Below the pieces are notes generated by a model, which saw only the letters and a program-made list of their open reading frames with translations, had not been told where the DNA came from and made no database searches. Below are positions 14,956 to 23,699 of a DNA stretch of 26,474 nucleotides, in pieces. The first letter of the stretch is position 1; each line of letters starts with the position of its first letter. The DNA comes from Teretinema sp964641135 (lineage in GTDB: Bacteria > Spirochaetota > Spirochaetia > Treponematales > Treponemataceae). The position numbers and the translations under genes are program-made. The DNA lies in the NCBI GenBank assembly GCA_964641135.1, contig CAZXJV010000036.1:1-26474 (forward strand), in the 5' to 3' direction.

Positions 14956-15954
14956 ATGAAGATTCGAAAACGATTCGCCGTACTTTCGGCGGTCATAATT
15001 CTGGCGGCAGCAGCAGGCCTTTCCATTGTTATCTCGGGACAGGCATCAAAGCGCGCCCAGGCAGAGGCAGCCGCAGAAACTGCCGAAAACGCCTTTGCTG
15101 TTTCCACAACAACAGCGGTTCGCGGCGATCTCAAAGATTATCTGGAATTCGGAGGCGATGTGGTTGCACGAACTTCCATAGATGCCCTTCCTGATGCCTC
15201 CGGCCGTATAACCGAAGTGCGCGTGTCTGTCGGAGACCGGGTTGAAAAGGATCAGGTGATAGCCATGGTGGACGCATCCCGCCCCGGCATGAACTTTGCA
15301 CCCAGCCCGGTCAAAGCACCAATAAGCGGAACTGTTACTGCAGTATCGGTAGTGCCCGGCAGTATGGTTGCACCCCAGATATCTGTAGCACGGATAGGGC
15401 GGATGGACACACTGGAAATTACCACCCAGGTACCCGAACGGTACGTGTCAAAGATCCGCCAGGGACTTGATGCAACCCTGCGCTTTGACGCATGGCCCGG
15501 CGCAGCCTTCCCGGCCCGCGTTACCGAAGTGTCCCCGGTGCTTGATGCGACATCCCGTACCATGACCGTTAAACTGATGCCGGTGAACCAGGATGCCCGC
15601 ATCAAGGCCGGCATGTTCGCCCGCATCAGGCTGGTAACCGATACCCGGACAAATATTGTAAAAATACCGCAGGCTGCTGTCATCAGCCGCTTTGGCGAAG
15701 CCTTTGTTTTTGTCGTTGCAGAAGAAGTCAAAACCGAAACAGCTGAGGACGGAAGCGAAACAACGCGAACCGAAACCCGCGTCAGCCGCCGCCCGGTCAC
15801 TCCCGGCATACGCGTAGATGACCGGATGGAAATTCTGTCAGGTATTTCTACAGGCGAAGAGATTGTAGTGCGCGGGCAAAGCCTTCTTGAAGACGGATCT
15901 CTGGTCAATGTCGTGTCACGGGTAGAACCCCTGAGCGCACGGGAGAACGACTGA
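14956..15954 (+). CDS. Minimal RND periplasmic adaptor (membrane-fusion protein)
   Basis: A 332-aa adaptor linking the RND pump to the outer-membrane factor. Residues 1-25 are a membrane anchor or uncleaved signal. A barrel-sandwich (lipoyl-like) domain follows: ASGRITEVRVSVGDRVEKDQVIAMVD and then KAPISGTVTAVSVVPGSMV. Only about a dozen residues separate the two lipoyl halves, so the usual alpha-helical hairpin of 50 or more residues is missing. Beta-barrel and membrane-proximal domains follow. Hairpin-less adaptors are known from spirochaetes (Borrelia BesA), which supports the proposed host. The insertion KTETAEDGSETTRTETR is a charged loop. AAGGAG lies 8 bp before the ATG, and the pump gene overlaps by 1 bp. 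Confidence 0.92.
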   Translation: MKIRKRFAVLSAVIILAAAAGLSIVISGQASKRAQAEAAAETAENAFAVSTTTAVRGDLKDYLEFGGDVVARTSIDALPDASGRITEVRVSVGDRVEKDQVIAMVDASRPGMNFAPSPVKAPISGTVTAVSVVPGSMVAPQISVARIGRMDTLEITTQVPERYVSKIRQGLDATLRFDAWPGAAFPARVTEVSPVLDATSRTMTVKLMPVNQDARIKAGMFARIRLVTDTRTNIVKIPQAAVISRFGEAFVFVVAEEVKTETAEDGSETTRTETRVSRRPVTPGIRVDDRMEILSGISTGEEIVVRGQSLLEDGSLVNVVSRVEPLSAREND

Positions 15955-18900
15955 TGAGTATATCAAAAACAGCTGTTAACCGGCCCACAACGGTCGTTAT
16001 CATATTTGCAATACTGGCAGCCCTTGGCCTGTATACCCTGGTTGACCTGCCGCTGGACCTGCTGCCGGATATAGAGCTTCCCTATGTTGCCATATCCACC
16101 ACATATCAGGGCGCAGGCCCTGAAGAGGTTGAGCGCCGTGTTACCCGACCTCTGGAAAGTATTATCTCCAGTGTTTCGGGCATCGAGTATCTGGGGTCCA
16201 CCTCCTCCTACGGGCAGAGTCTGATCTACATGCAGCTGACCTTCGGCAGCAATCTGGATGAGGCGATGAACGACATCCGTTCAAAGCTGGATTACGTTAA
16301 AAGCATGCTGCCGGCGGATGCCGCAACCCCGATGATCTTCAAGATGGACCCCAACATGATCCCCATCATGTTCTATTCCATCAGCGGCAGCCGCTCGCCG
16401 GAAGAACTGCGGGATTATGCCGAAGACATAATTCCCCGGCTTGAACAGATAGACGGTGTAGCTTCGGCCTTTGTTTCCGGTGGCCGCGAAAAAGCGGTTA
16501 TTGTGGAAATTCCCCGGGACCGCCTGCAGGCCTATAACCTGACAATCACCCAAATTTCCCAGCTTATGGGCGCCCAAAACCTGCAGATAGCCGGCGGAAC
16601 CATCACCGAGCAGGAACTCAATTATTCAATCAGCACGGTCGGAGAATACCGCTCCCTCGAAGATATCAGGAATACGGTAATATCCTACAAAATGGCCGGA
16701 GCAACGGTCGGGCCGACGGGTCTCATCCCCGGTACCATGGCAACCATCCGTCTGCGCGACATTGCAAATGTGTATGAAGGCTTCAAGGAAACAGACTCCC
16801 TGTACTACATGGACGGCGTACCGGCCGTGCGCATGGCGATCCAGAAACAGAGCGGCAAGAACTCGGTTCAGACCGCACGGGCTGTCAAGGCTCGCATGGA
16901 TGAAATAATCGCCGATTCTCCCTCAGATATCACTATTACCCAGACCGGCGACACCACAGAAATTATTGAACGATCCGTAAGCAACGTGGCCTCCACGGCA
17001 ATACAGGGAGCCATACTGGCTGTCATTGTGCTTTTTGTATTCCTGCGCAGCTTCCGAAGCACCTTGATCATCGGGCTGACCATCCCGATCTCGCTTGTCC
17101 TGACCCTGGGCGTCATGTTTTTTTCCGGAATGACCCTCAACATCATGACTCTTGCAGGTCTTGCACTGGGAGTCGGTATGCTTGTGGATAACTCCATTGT
17201 AATTCTGGAGAACATCTACTCATACCGCGAAAAAGGCGCCAAGCCGGTCAGCGCGTCCATCCTGGGCGCGCAGGAAATGACAATGGCCATAACCGCCTCG
17301 ACCCTGACCACCATTTGTGTATTTTTACCCCTTTTGATGTACCGACGCCAGCTCGGGCTTATCGGCGAGATCTTTCAGGGTCTGGCCTTCACCGTCGTTA
17401 TCTCGCTGGTCTGTTCTCTTGTAGTTGCCCTGATTCTGGTTCCGGTTCTTACAAGCAAGTATCTGAAACTGGGAAGCAAGCGCGAAAAAGAGCTGGAGCG
17501 CCAGTGGCTTATAGAACAGGGTGTTGCGGTAGCAGAAAAAAAGACGACCTTTATCGGACGCTGCGACGAAGCTATGGGCCGTTTTTTTTCCAGACTGGAT
17601 AATGCCTACGCAACGATTGTACGCAAGATATTGCACCATAAATTTATAACACTGCTGGCAATCAGCGTCCTTTTTCTGATCAGCCTGATCATGATACCGG
17701 TCGTCGGGTTTGTGTACATGCCGGAACAGGCAAGCGACTCTGTGCGGGTATCGCTCACCATGCCGGTTGGAACCAGCATGGAAGCGACAGAGTCAGTTTT
17801 GCAGCAGCTGGAACAGGTTGTATACCGCGAGATCAAGGGATATACCAACGTAACAATCCTTGTAGGTTCATCCGGCATGTTCGGCTTCGGTTCTTCAGGA
17901 ACCTATACCGGTGAACTTACCATTAATCTGCCGCGTGTAAAAGAACGAATTATGGATGAGGAGCAGATCCGCGAAATACTTCGTTCTCACTTCCAGGATT
18001 TTCCGGGCGCAACCTTTACCATCGGAACCGGAGGGGGCATGAACCTTGGCGGCGGGACTTCTGCAGTTTCCATTTCGGTAAAATCCGAGGATATGGACAA
18101 GGGCCGTGCGACAGCGCAGGCTATCCGGACCATTCTGGAAACCGGGGCTGCAGACATGATAACCGACCCCCAGATAGATCTTAAGGACGGATTGCCGCAG
18201 GTTAACATTATTGTTGACCGCGACCGTCTGTATAACCTGGGTCTGAACATCTTCAGTGTCGGCCAGGAAATCCGTGCAAACATCGCAGGTGTTACCGCTA
18301 CACGATATCGCCAGGGCGGTGTTGAAACTGATATTCAGCTGATGCTTGCCCGCGAAGACCGGGCGAGCCTTACCGATCTTGAGCAGATATTTGTTACAAA
18401 CGCCCAGGGCCTGCGCATTCCGGTTTCCAGTTTTGCCCGCTACGAAGAAGGGGTTTCACCGATCAGCATCAACCGCGAGGGACAAACCCGTGTTATACGG
18501 GTAACCGCCGGAGCTATGCCCGGGGTACAGATAACAACAATCCAGCCAAAGATTGAAGAACTGATCATGAAGGGCATTCCCCGCGATGATGATGTGCGGA
18601 TTGAATTCGGCGGTGATTTTGAGGATTTGATGAAGGCATTGAAACAGTTCGCTGTCATAATACTTATGGCAGCCATTCTGGTATTCGGTGTCATGGCAAG
18701 CCAGTTTGAATCATTGCTTGATCCCTTTATTGTTCTGTTTACCCTGCCATTAACCGTGGTCGGAATCGTGCTGATATTCGGGCTTATGGGTACTCCTTTA
18801 AACGTGCTGACAGCCGTCGGGCTTTTGATTCTGGTAGGAATTATTGTAAACAACGGTATTGTTCTGGTTGATTACACCAATCTGCTGCGCAAACGCGGAT

Positions 18901-19190
18901 TAAGCCTGACCGATGCCTGTGTGGAAGCTGCCCGCAGCCGTCTGCGGCCCATCCTTATGACCACACTTACAACAGTGCTTGGCCTTGCTCCGATGGCCTT
19001 TCTGCCCGGTGAAGGAAGCGAGATGGTTCAGCCGATCGGCCAGACGGTTCTTGGCGGCCTTGCCTTCGGAACCCTGATGACCCTGTTCCTTATGCCGGTA
19101 CTGTATTACGGCTTTAACCGCTGGCGTGAACGGCGGATTGAAAAACGGGCTGCCCGGCTTTCGATTACTGCAGCAGGAGGAGTACAATGA
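15954..19190 (+). CDS. RND efflux pump, inner-membrane transporter
   Basis: A 1078-aa proton-driven pump of full family length with about 12 membrane helices: one near the N-terminus, clusters around residues 340-510 and 890-1060, and two large periplasmic loops. It carries GVGMLVDNSIVILENI with D412, the position of the proton-relay aspartate in AcrB-type pumps. The D-N rather than D-G or D-D form, and the FxxLxLLPDIELP N-terminus, favour the hydrophobe/amphiphile (drug and lipid) branch over metal exporters. It overlaps the adaptor gene by 1 bp and the small downstream gene by 4 bp. The substrates are unknown but likely include the ligand of the TetR-type regulator. Confidence 0.95.
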   Translation: MSISKTAVNRPTTVVIIFAILAALGLYTLVDLPLDLLPDIELPYVAISTTYQGAGPEEVERRVTRPLESIISSVSGIEYLGSTSSYGQSLIYMQLTFGSNLDEAMNDIRSKLDYVKSMLPADAATPMIFKMDPNMIPIMFYSISGSRSPEELRDYAEDIIPRLEQIDGVASAFVSGGREKAVIVEIPRDRLQAYNLTITQISQLMGAQNLQIAGGTITEQELNYSISTVGEYRSLEDIRNTVISYKMAGATVGPTGLIPGTMATIRLRDIANVYEGFKETDSLYYMDGVPAVRMAIQKQSGKNSVQTARAVKARMDEIIADSPSDITITQTGDTTEIIERSVSNVASTAIQGAILAVIVLFVFLRSFRSTLIIGLTIPISLVLTLGVMFFSGMTLNIMTLAGLALGVGMLVDNSIVILENIYSYREKGAKPVSASILGAQEMTMAITASTLTTICVFLPLLMYRRQLGLIGEIFQGLAFTVVISLVCSLVVALILVPVLTSKYLKLGSKREKELERQWLIEQGVAVAEKKTTFIGRCDEAMGRFFSRLDNAYATIVRKILHHKFITLLAISVLFLISLIMIPVVGFVYMPEQASDSVRVSLTMPVGTSMEATESVLQQLEQVVYREIKGYTNVTILVGSSGMFGFGSSGTYTGELTINLPRVKERIMDEEQIREILRSHFQDFPGATFTIGTGGGMNLGGGTSAVSISVKSEDMDKGRATAQAIRTILETGAADMITDPQIDLKDGLPQVNIIVDRDRLYNLGLNIFSVGQEIRANIAGVTATRYRQGGVETDIQLMLAREDRASLTDLEQIFVTNAQGLRIPVSSFARYEEGVSPISINREGQTRVIRVTAGAMPGVQITTIQPKIEELIMKGIPRDDDVRIEFGGDFEDLMKALKQFAVIILMAAILVFGVMASQFESLLDPFIVLFTLPLTVVGIVLIFGLMGTPLNVLTAVGLLILVGIIVNNGIVLVDYTNLLRKRGLSLTDACVEAARSRLRPILMTTLTTVLGLAPMAFLPGEGSEMVQPIGQTVLGGLAFGTLMTLFLMPVLYYGFNRWRERRIEKRAARLSITAAGGVQ

Positions 19191-19468
19191 GACGCATCGA
19201 AATCATTTTCAGCCAGGCGATTGAAGAAGATCTTGTAGCTGCCCTCAAGAAAATTGGAGAAGACAGTTTCTACACCATCATCCCCGGAGTACGAGGCAGG
19301 GGTTTTTCCAGCCCCAAGATGGGAGACGCTGTCTGGCCGGGTTCCAACGAGATCATGATTATCTACTGCAAAAAAGACGCTGCGGAAAAGATTGAAGGCT
19401 GCGTAAAGGCCCTTCAGAAACGTTTCCCGGATGAAGGGCTTGCACTCTTTATGATGAAGGATTCATAA
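19187..19468 (+). CDS. Small PII-like protein at the end of the efflux operon
   Basis: A 93-aa soluble protein whose start overlaps the pump stop (ATGA), so it is translationally coupled to the pump. The sequence (RRIEIIFSQAIEEDLVAALKK, GVRGRGFSSPKMGDAVWPGSNEIMIIYC, KIEGCVKALQKRFPDEGLALFMM) suggests a beta-alpha-beta, beta-alpha-beta ferredoxin-like fold. A Gly-rich loop sits where PII proteins have the T-loop. Related DUF3240/PII-like proteins accompany RND pumps elsewhere. A regulatory or sensory role on the pump is plausible but unproven; I do not recognise a precise family. Confidence 0.75.
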   Translation: MRRIEIIFSQAIEEDLVAALKKIGEDSFYTIIPGVRGRGFSSPKMGDAVWPGSNEIMIIYCKKDAAEKIEGCVKALQKRFPDEGLALFMMKDS

Positions 19469-19500
19469 AAAAAGGGCCGACAGGCATCGGGTTTGTCGGC
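19467..19500 (-). terminator. Rho-independent terminator on the - strand
   Basis: On the - strand a GCCGACA/TGTCGGC stem (19494-19500 and 19476-19482) is followed by CCC and then a run of seven T (19467-19473). It points the wrong way for the efflux operon. It would end the - strand ECF transcript after that transcript has run antisense through the whole YbaN-like gene. The hairpin may also stabilise the efflux mRNA end. Confidence 0.6.
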
Positions 19501-19561
19501 ACACTGCAAACCATTTGCCTGACGGAACGAATCACGGTACACTGGCCGCAAGGAGTTATGC

Positions 19562-20005
19562 ATGAAAAAGTATCTGCTCATTGCGGCCGGTGTTACTTCT
19601 CTTTCGGCCGGAGTCGTCGGCATCTTTGTACCGGTACTGCCCACAACTCCCTTTTTGCTTCTGGCGGCAGCCTGCTTTTTACGCAGCTCCCGCCGCCTCT
19701 ATGACTGGCTGACAGGACACCCTCATCTGGGACCCTATATATCAAATTACCTTACATACCGCGCTGTAACCCGCCGTTCAAAAATCATCTCGATAACCCT
19801 GTTGTGGCTCGTTCTCGGCTCTTCAATCGTGTTTGCTGTAAGCCTGTGGTGGGTACGGCTGATTCTCGCAGCGGTCGGCTGCGGGGTAACAATACACCTT
19901 GCAACGATGCGCACACTTACGGCAGAAATGCTGGAAGCAGGGCGACAGGAGCTTGCAAAAGCGAACTCAGAAAATAATGGATGCGGCGATTACAGCAGCG
20001 ATTGA
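19562..20005 (+). CDS. DUF454 / YbaN-family inner-membrane protein
   Basis: A 147-aa membrane protein. The opening LLIAAGVTSLSAGVVGIFVPVLPTTPFLLLAAACF and the following RSSRRLYDWLTGHPHLGPYISNY are the defining blocks of the YbaN/DUF454 family, whose function is unknown. Three to four membrane helices are visible (about 5-25, 28-45, 78-97, 98-115). AAGGAG precedes the ATG. The last 39 bp overlap the 3' end of the convergent ECF transporter gene. Confidence 0.88.
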   Translation: MKKYLLIAAGVTSLSAGVVGIFVPVLPTTPFLLLAAACFLRSSRRLYDWLTGHPHLGPYISNYLTYRAVTRRSKIISITLLWLVLGSSIVFAVSLWWVRLILAAVGCGVTIHLATMRTLTAEMLEAGRQELAKANSENNGCGDYSSD

Positions 20006-22126
20006 AAGCAGTGACACAGCCTGCAGCAGCCGCTCTCCTGCAGTCGGCCGGTACTCAAGGTACCGGCTGTGTTTTTTTACTGTTCCGTAATACCGGGCAC
20101 TGATGGCCTGTGCAAGCCGCTCCGCCCGCACCAGGGTGCGGACAACAAGCGGCACAAACAGCGATATGGAAGAACGCATCCGCGCAAGCGGATTACCCCT
20201 CACCTCGGCAGCGCCCCGGATAATACGGGCGGTTGCGATGCGCAGTGCCTCGCCGTGCAGCAAATTCATGAAACGGAACACAACAGCGGTCATCAGCGAC
20301 AGATCTCTCACCGGCACACCGATGCGTCCCATCGGAGAAAGCAGGTCTTCAATACCGTACCGGATTTCGGTTCGCCCGGTAATCCAGATAAAAACAGACA
20401 GGGGCATTAAAAGAAGAACAAAGCGGATAATGAACCAGTAACCGGGAATGCCTGACGGAAAAAGAAAATACTGAAGCAAAAGTAAAACAGCAAACCAGGG
20501 CATAATGGTTATAAAAGAACGAAACAGCCTTTTGAGCGGATAGCGGGCAAGAAGAACCACAGCAAACTCAACAAGCCCGAGAGCTGCCGCAAGATACAGG
20601 TTTTGCACAGCTAACGCTGCGCTTATAAGGGCAAGAGGCAACAGATATTTGGTCAGGGGTGAAAGCTCATGCAATGTACCCTGCCGGGAGACCGGGCCGT
20701 CAGGTACTGCAGAGCGCAGGCGGGCCAGATAACTCTGCGAGGGAGTCAGTTTTCTGCGGACCGGTACGGCAGCTGATTTTCTTGGAGCAGCCGCGGCCTG
20801 CAAACAGATCTTCCGGTCAGCAATCGCAGCCTCTTCCTCCCGGTTGGTTGTAAACACAACAGTGCGTCCCTGAGCCCTCAGGTCCTGCAGTACTGCGAGG
20901 ATTCGTGCCCGGCTTCGAACATCCAGTGCGGATGTTGGTTCATCAAAAAGAAGGACAGGGCGCTCCATCGCGAGTATTCCGGCAAGGGCTGCCTTGCGGC
21001 GCTCGCCGCCGGACAGGGTAAAGGTTCTCCGGTCACGGAAACGGGCATAGGGCAGCCCGGTAAGATCCATCGCCCGGGCGACAGCGTATACAAGATCCCT
21101 TCCGGTCAGGCCCTGGTTCCGCGGCCCGCTGGCCACATCGTCCGCCACAAATTCCGCAAAAAGCGAAGCCTCGCTTTCCTGCACCGCAAGAGCCGGCAGG
21201 GGATCAGCGGGATATAAAACATCACCGGAGTCTGGAACCCGCAGACCCGAAAGCAGCTCAAGCAGCGTCGTCTTGCCGGAACCGGACTCGCCGGTAATTG
21301 CCACCAGCTCGCCCTGATACACCTCAAGGTCAAACCCTGTTAAAGGCCCCGCCGTTAACTGCGAACAGCAAAGGAGGGGTTCGCCCTCACGGCTGACCTG
21401 CGCCGGGCGAACAGCATCAACAGCATCAACATCCGGACAAAGCCCCCAGCGCACCAGATCGTCAGTACGGCAGGCTGAAAGAGCCTCCGGCGAACCGTCA
21501 AAGACCACCTTGCCGGAATAAAGCACGACAACCCGGCAGGCGCGGGCAGCCTCTTCAAGATCATGTGTAATATGAAGGATTGTGCCGCCAGAGGCATGAA
21601 GGCGGTCCAGATAGTCCAGCACCGAGGCACGGGCGAGAGGGGCCAGCATGGAAGTCGGTTCATCCAGCATGAGCAGTGCGGCTTGCAGGGCCTGAGCGCC
21701 CGCAAGGGCAAGATGCTGCTTCTGCCCTGAGGTCAGATCATCGCTTTGACAACCGGCAAGTCCTGTCAGTTCAAATTCCTTCAAAGCCGCACTGACTCGA
21801 TCTTTCATCACTGCCTGTTCAAGTCCCAGGTTTTCAGGACCGAAGGCAACATCAAGCTCAACGGTTTCTGCTATCAGCTGATCCCCCGGCGACTGGAAAA
21901 CCAGGGAACAGGGGGTTGATCCGGCATCAAAAAATTCTACCGCGCCCGGAGGAGATTCAAGAAGACCTGCGATGCAGCGCACAAGAGTGCTTTTTCCGGA
22001 ACCATTGGCTCCCAGCACCGCCAGATATTCTCCGGACTGCACCTCAAGAGACACTCCATCAAGGGCGGCGTTTTGGCTGTGAGGATAAGAAAAATGCAAG
22101 GAATCAATACGCACCAATGCGCTCAT
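19967..22126 (-). CDS. Fused ECF transporter energising module: ATPase-ATPase-EcfT
   Basis: A 719-aa protein that joins all three energising parts of an energy-coupling-factor importer. ATPase 1 has Walker A GANGSGKST (39-47), the EcfA-type Q-loop VFQSPGDQLIAETVE, signature LTSGQ (131-135), Walker B LLMLDEP (151-157) and switch histidine H188. ATPase 2 has Walker A GESGSGKTT (279-287), LSGGE (371-375) and Walker B VLLFDEP (391-397), but TTNREEE where the switch His is expected. Residues 487-719 are an EcfT membrane domain with about five helices and an RAERLAQAISARYYG coupling motif. ATPase 1 has a degenerate D-loop (SMLAP instead of SALD). The S-component gene lies divergent, 110 bp away. 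Vitamin uptake is the likely role; the module could serve one or several S components. Confidence 0.93.
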   Translation of the reverse strand: MSALVRIDSLHFSYPHSQNAALDGVSLEVQSGEYLAVLGANGSGKSTLVRCIAGLLESPPGAVEFFDAGSTPCSLVFQSPGDQLIAETVELDVAFGPENLGLEQAVMKDRVSAALKEFELTGLAGCQSDDLTSGQKQHLALAGAQALQAALLMLDEPTSMLAPLARASVLDYLDRLHASGGTILHITHDLEEAARACRVVVLYSGKVVFDGSPEALSACRTDDLVRWGLCPDVDAVDAVRPAQVSREGEPLLCCSQLTAGPLTGFDLEVYQGELVAITGESGSGKTTLLELLSGLRVPDSGDVLYPADPLPALAVQESEASLFAEFVADDVASGPRNQGLTGRDLVYAVARAMDLTGLPYARFRDRRTFTLSGGERRKAALAGILAMERPVLLFDEPTSALDVRSRARILAVLQDLRAQGRTVVFTTNREEEAAIADRKICLQAAAAPRKSAAVPVRRKLTPSQSYLARLRSAVPDGPVSRQGTLHELSPLTKYLLPLALISAALAVQNLYLAAALGLVEFAVVLLARYPLKRLFRSFITIMPWFAVLLLLQYFLFPSGIPGYWFIIRFVLLLMPLSVFIWITGRTEIRYGIEDLLSPMGRIGVPVRDLSLMTAVVFRFMNLLHGEALRIATARIIRGAAEVRGNPLARMRSSISLFVPLVVRTLVRAERLAQAISARYYGTVKKHSRYLEYRPTAGERLLQAVSLLSIAAVIAASIIF

Positions 22127-22131
22127 GCCTT

Positions 22132-22161
22132 ATTATAGACAATGCAGGGACATGAGCACAA
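22132..22161 (-). promoter_or_regulatory. Promoter of the fused ECF module, possibly leaderless
   Basis: On the - strand, -35 TTGTGC (22156-22161) and -10 TATAAT (22132-22137) are 18 bp apart. The -10 ends only 5 bp before the ATG at 22126, so transcription would begin at or next to the start codon. Only a weak AAGG lies in between. Confidence 0.6.
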
Positions 22162-22180
22162 GGACAAACCCATATTTATC

Positions 22181-22209
22181 TTGACGCGAACAGGCATTAG
22201 TGTCATTAT
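22181..22209 (+). promoter_or_regulatory. Promoter of the ECF-S/nad operon
   Basis: The -35 TTGACG (22181-22186) and -10 CATTAT (22204-22209) are 17 bp apart. It diverges from the ECF-module promoter, with about 20 bp between the two -35 boxes, so one regulator could control both. Confidence 0.6.
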
Positions 22210-22235
22210 CGGGTCATAAAAGTGGAGGATTCTTT

Positions 22236-22871
22236 ATGAAAGAACAAACCGTTTCCTACATCCGCAAAATTGTCGTTACCGGAGCGCTCGGCGCCCTGGC
22301 AGTCTTTCTTGGCGCTACACGTCTGGGCTTCTGGCCCTGGTTTACCGGAGCGTCCATAACAGTCATGCACATTCCCGCCATCATCGGAGCTGTGCTGGAA
22401 GGACCCATTGTCGGTATCGGTATCGGCGCAATATTCGGCGCCTTCAGCCTGCTGCAGGCAAACCTTAACCCTGTAGGTTTTGACGCCCTTTTCCGCAACC
22501 CCCTGGTCTCGGTTCTGCCCCGCATCCTTTTTCCGCTGGCAGCCTGGGGCTTTTATAAGCTGTTCGGAAAAAAATACAAGATGCCTGCAATCGCTGCCGC
22601 TGCGGTAGTTGCATCCCTGGTTCACACCGCCCTGGTGCTGGGAATGCTGGTTGTAACCAACGGCTCGGGAATCTTTACCGGTGGTGATGCTTCTGTAAGC
22701 ATCTGGACTGTGCTTGGAAGTATTTTTGTCGCCAACGGTGTGCCAGAAGCCATTATGGCCGGTGTGCTCACAACTCTGACAGCCGCTGCAGCTGCCGGCA
22801 TTGCCGGAAGCCGTAAAAAATCAAAGCTGGCAGCCGAAGACATCGATTCCATCAGCAGCCCTGATGCATAA
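22236..22871 (+). CDS. ECF transporter substrate-binding (S) component
   Basis: A 211-aa membrane protein with about six hydrophobic segments. KIVVTGALGALAVFLG near the N-terminus carries the small-residue (Ala-x-x-x-Ala-like) face that docks S components onto EcfT. ITVMHIPAIIGAVLEGPIVGIGIGAIFGAFSLL is typical of the PF12822-type family (folate, pantothenate, niacin and other importers). GGAGG lies 8 bp before the chosen ATG; a start at 22200 would overlap the promoter. It heads the nadC-nadA-nadB operon and faces the ATPase-EcfT fusion, so a niacin-like NAD precursor is the best guess for its substrate (inference from context only). Confidence 0.88.
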   Translation: MKEQTVSYIRKIVVTGALGALAVFLGATRLGFWPWFTGASITVMHIPAIIGAVLEGPIVGIGIGAIFGAFSLLQANLNPVGFDALFRNPLVSVLPRILFPLAAWGFYKLFGKKYKMPAIAAAAVVASLVHTALVLGMLVVTNGSGIFTGGDASVSIWTVLGSIFVANGVPEAIMAGVLTTLTAAAAAGIAGSRKKSKLAAEDIDSISSPDA

Positions 22872-23697
22872 ACGACACTGGCTTCCCCTGGTCAGAAAGG
22901 CCCTTGCCGAAGATCTCGGCAGGAACGGGGATGTGACCAGCAGTTCCATATTCCCGTCATCGGCCAGGTCAGTGTTCATCCTTCTAGCAAAGGATGACGG
23001 CATTCTGTGCGGAGCGGAGATTTTCGAAGCTGTATTCCGCCGCCTTGACCGCTCAGCCCGGGTCGACTGGTATTTCCGTGACGGACACCCCCTCAAAAAA
23101 GGCGACATAGTCGCCCGGGTGAGCGGCCGGACCCGGACCATCCTTTCCGCCGAGCGTACTGCGCTTAACCTTATATCACACCTTTCTGGAGTTGCCACCC
23201 GGACAGCTCATTTTGTGCGCGCCGCTGACGGCGCAGTTCGCATACTCGATACGCGCAAAACCATACCGGGCCTTCGTGTACTGCAAAAATACGCAGTTGT
23301 AACCGGCGGGGGCGAAAACCACCGGATGGGCCTTCACGACATGGTTATGATCAAAGACAACCATGCCGATGCCGCAGGCGGAATTACCCCGGCAGTCAAA
23401 GCAGTTCGAAAACGCTACGGGAAACGCTTCAAGATCGAAGTGGAAGCCCGCAGCATTGATGAGGTTACAGAAGCGCTTGCCGCAGGTGCCGACCGCATCA
23501 TGCTGGACAACATGACAAACGAAGAAATGACCGAAGCGGTTGCCCTGATAGCCGGAAGGGCTGAAACCGAAGCCTCCGGCAACATGACAATCGAACGGCT
23601 TTCTACCCTCACCGGCATCGGACTCGACTTTGTGTCCTTCGGCGAGCTCACCCACTCTGTCCGGGTATTTGATTTTTCTTTAAAGCAGGAGTCCTGA
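22864..23697 (+). CDS. nadC: Quinolinate phosphoribosyltransferase (NAD synthesis)
   Basis: A 277-aa cytoplasmic enzyme that converts quinolinate and phosphoribosyl pyrophosphate to nicotinate mononucleotide. Family blocks are ALAEDLGRNGDVTSSSIFP, LSAERTALNLISHLSGVAT, LDTRKTIPGLRVLQKYAV, the NHRMGLHDMVMIKDNH active-site block, VEARSIDE and DRIMLDNM. The end motif reads SFGELTHS in place of the usual SVGALTHS. I chose ATG 22864, which overlaps the upstream stop by 8 bp (translational coupling), because earlier starts lie inside the S-component gene. nadA follows 2 bp after the stop. Confidence 0.96.
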   Translation: MHKRHWLPLVRKALAEDLGRNGDVTSSSIFPSSARSVFILLAKDDGILCGAEIFEAVFRRLDRSARVDWYFRDGHPLKKGDIVARVSGRTRTILSAERTALNLISHLSGVATRTAHFVRAADGAVRILDTRKTIPGLRVLQKYAVVTGGGENHRMGLHDMVMIKDNHADAAGGITPAVKAVRKRYGKRFKIEVEARSIDEVTEALAAGADRIMLDNMTNEEMTEAVALIAGRAETEASGNMTIERLSTLTGIGLDFVSFGELTHSVRVFDFSLKQES

Positions 23698-23699
23698 AC

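Noticed and set aside
15252..15908. 218-codon - strand frame opposite the adaptor gene
   Set aside because: It is low-complexity Ser/Thr/Arg-rich antisense of a well-supported gene.
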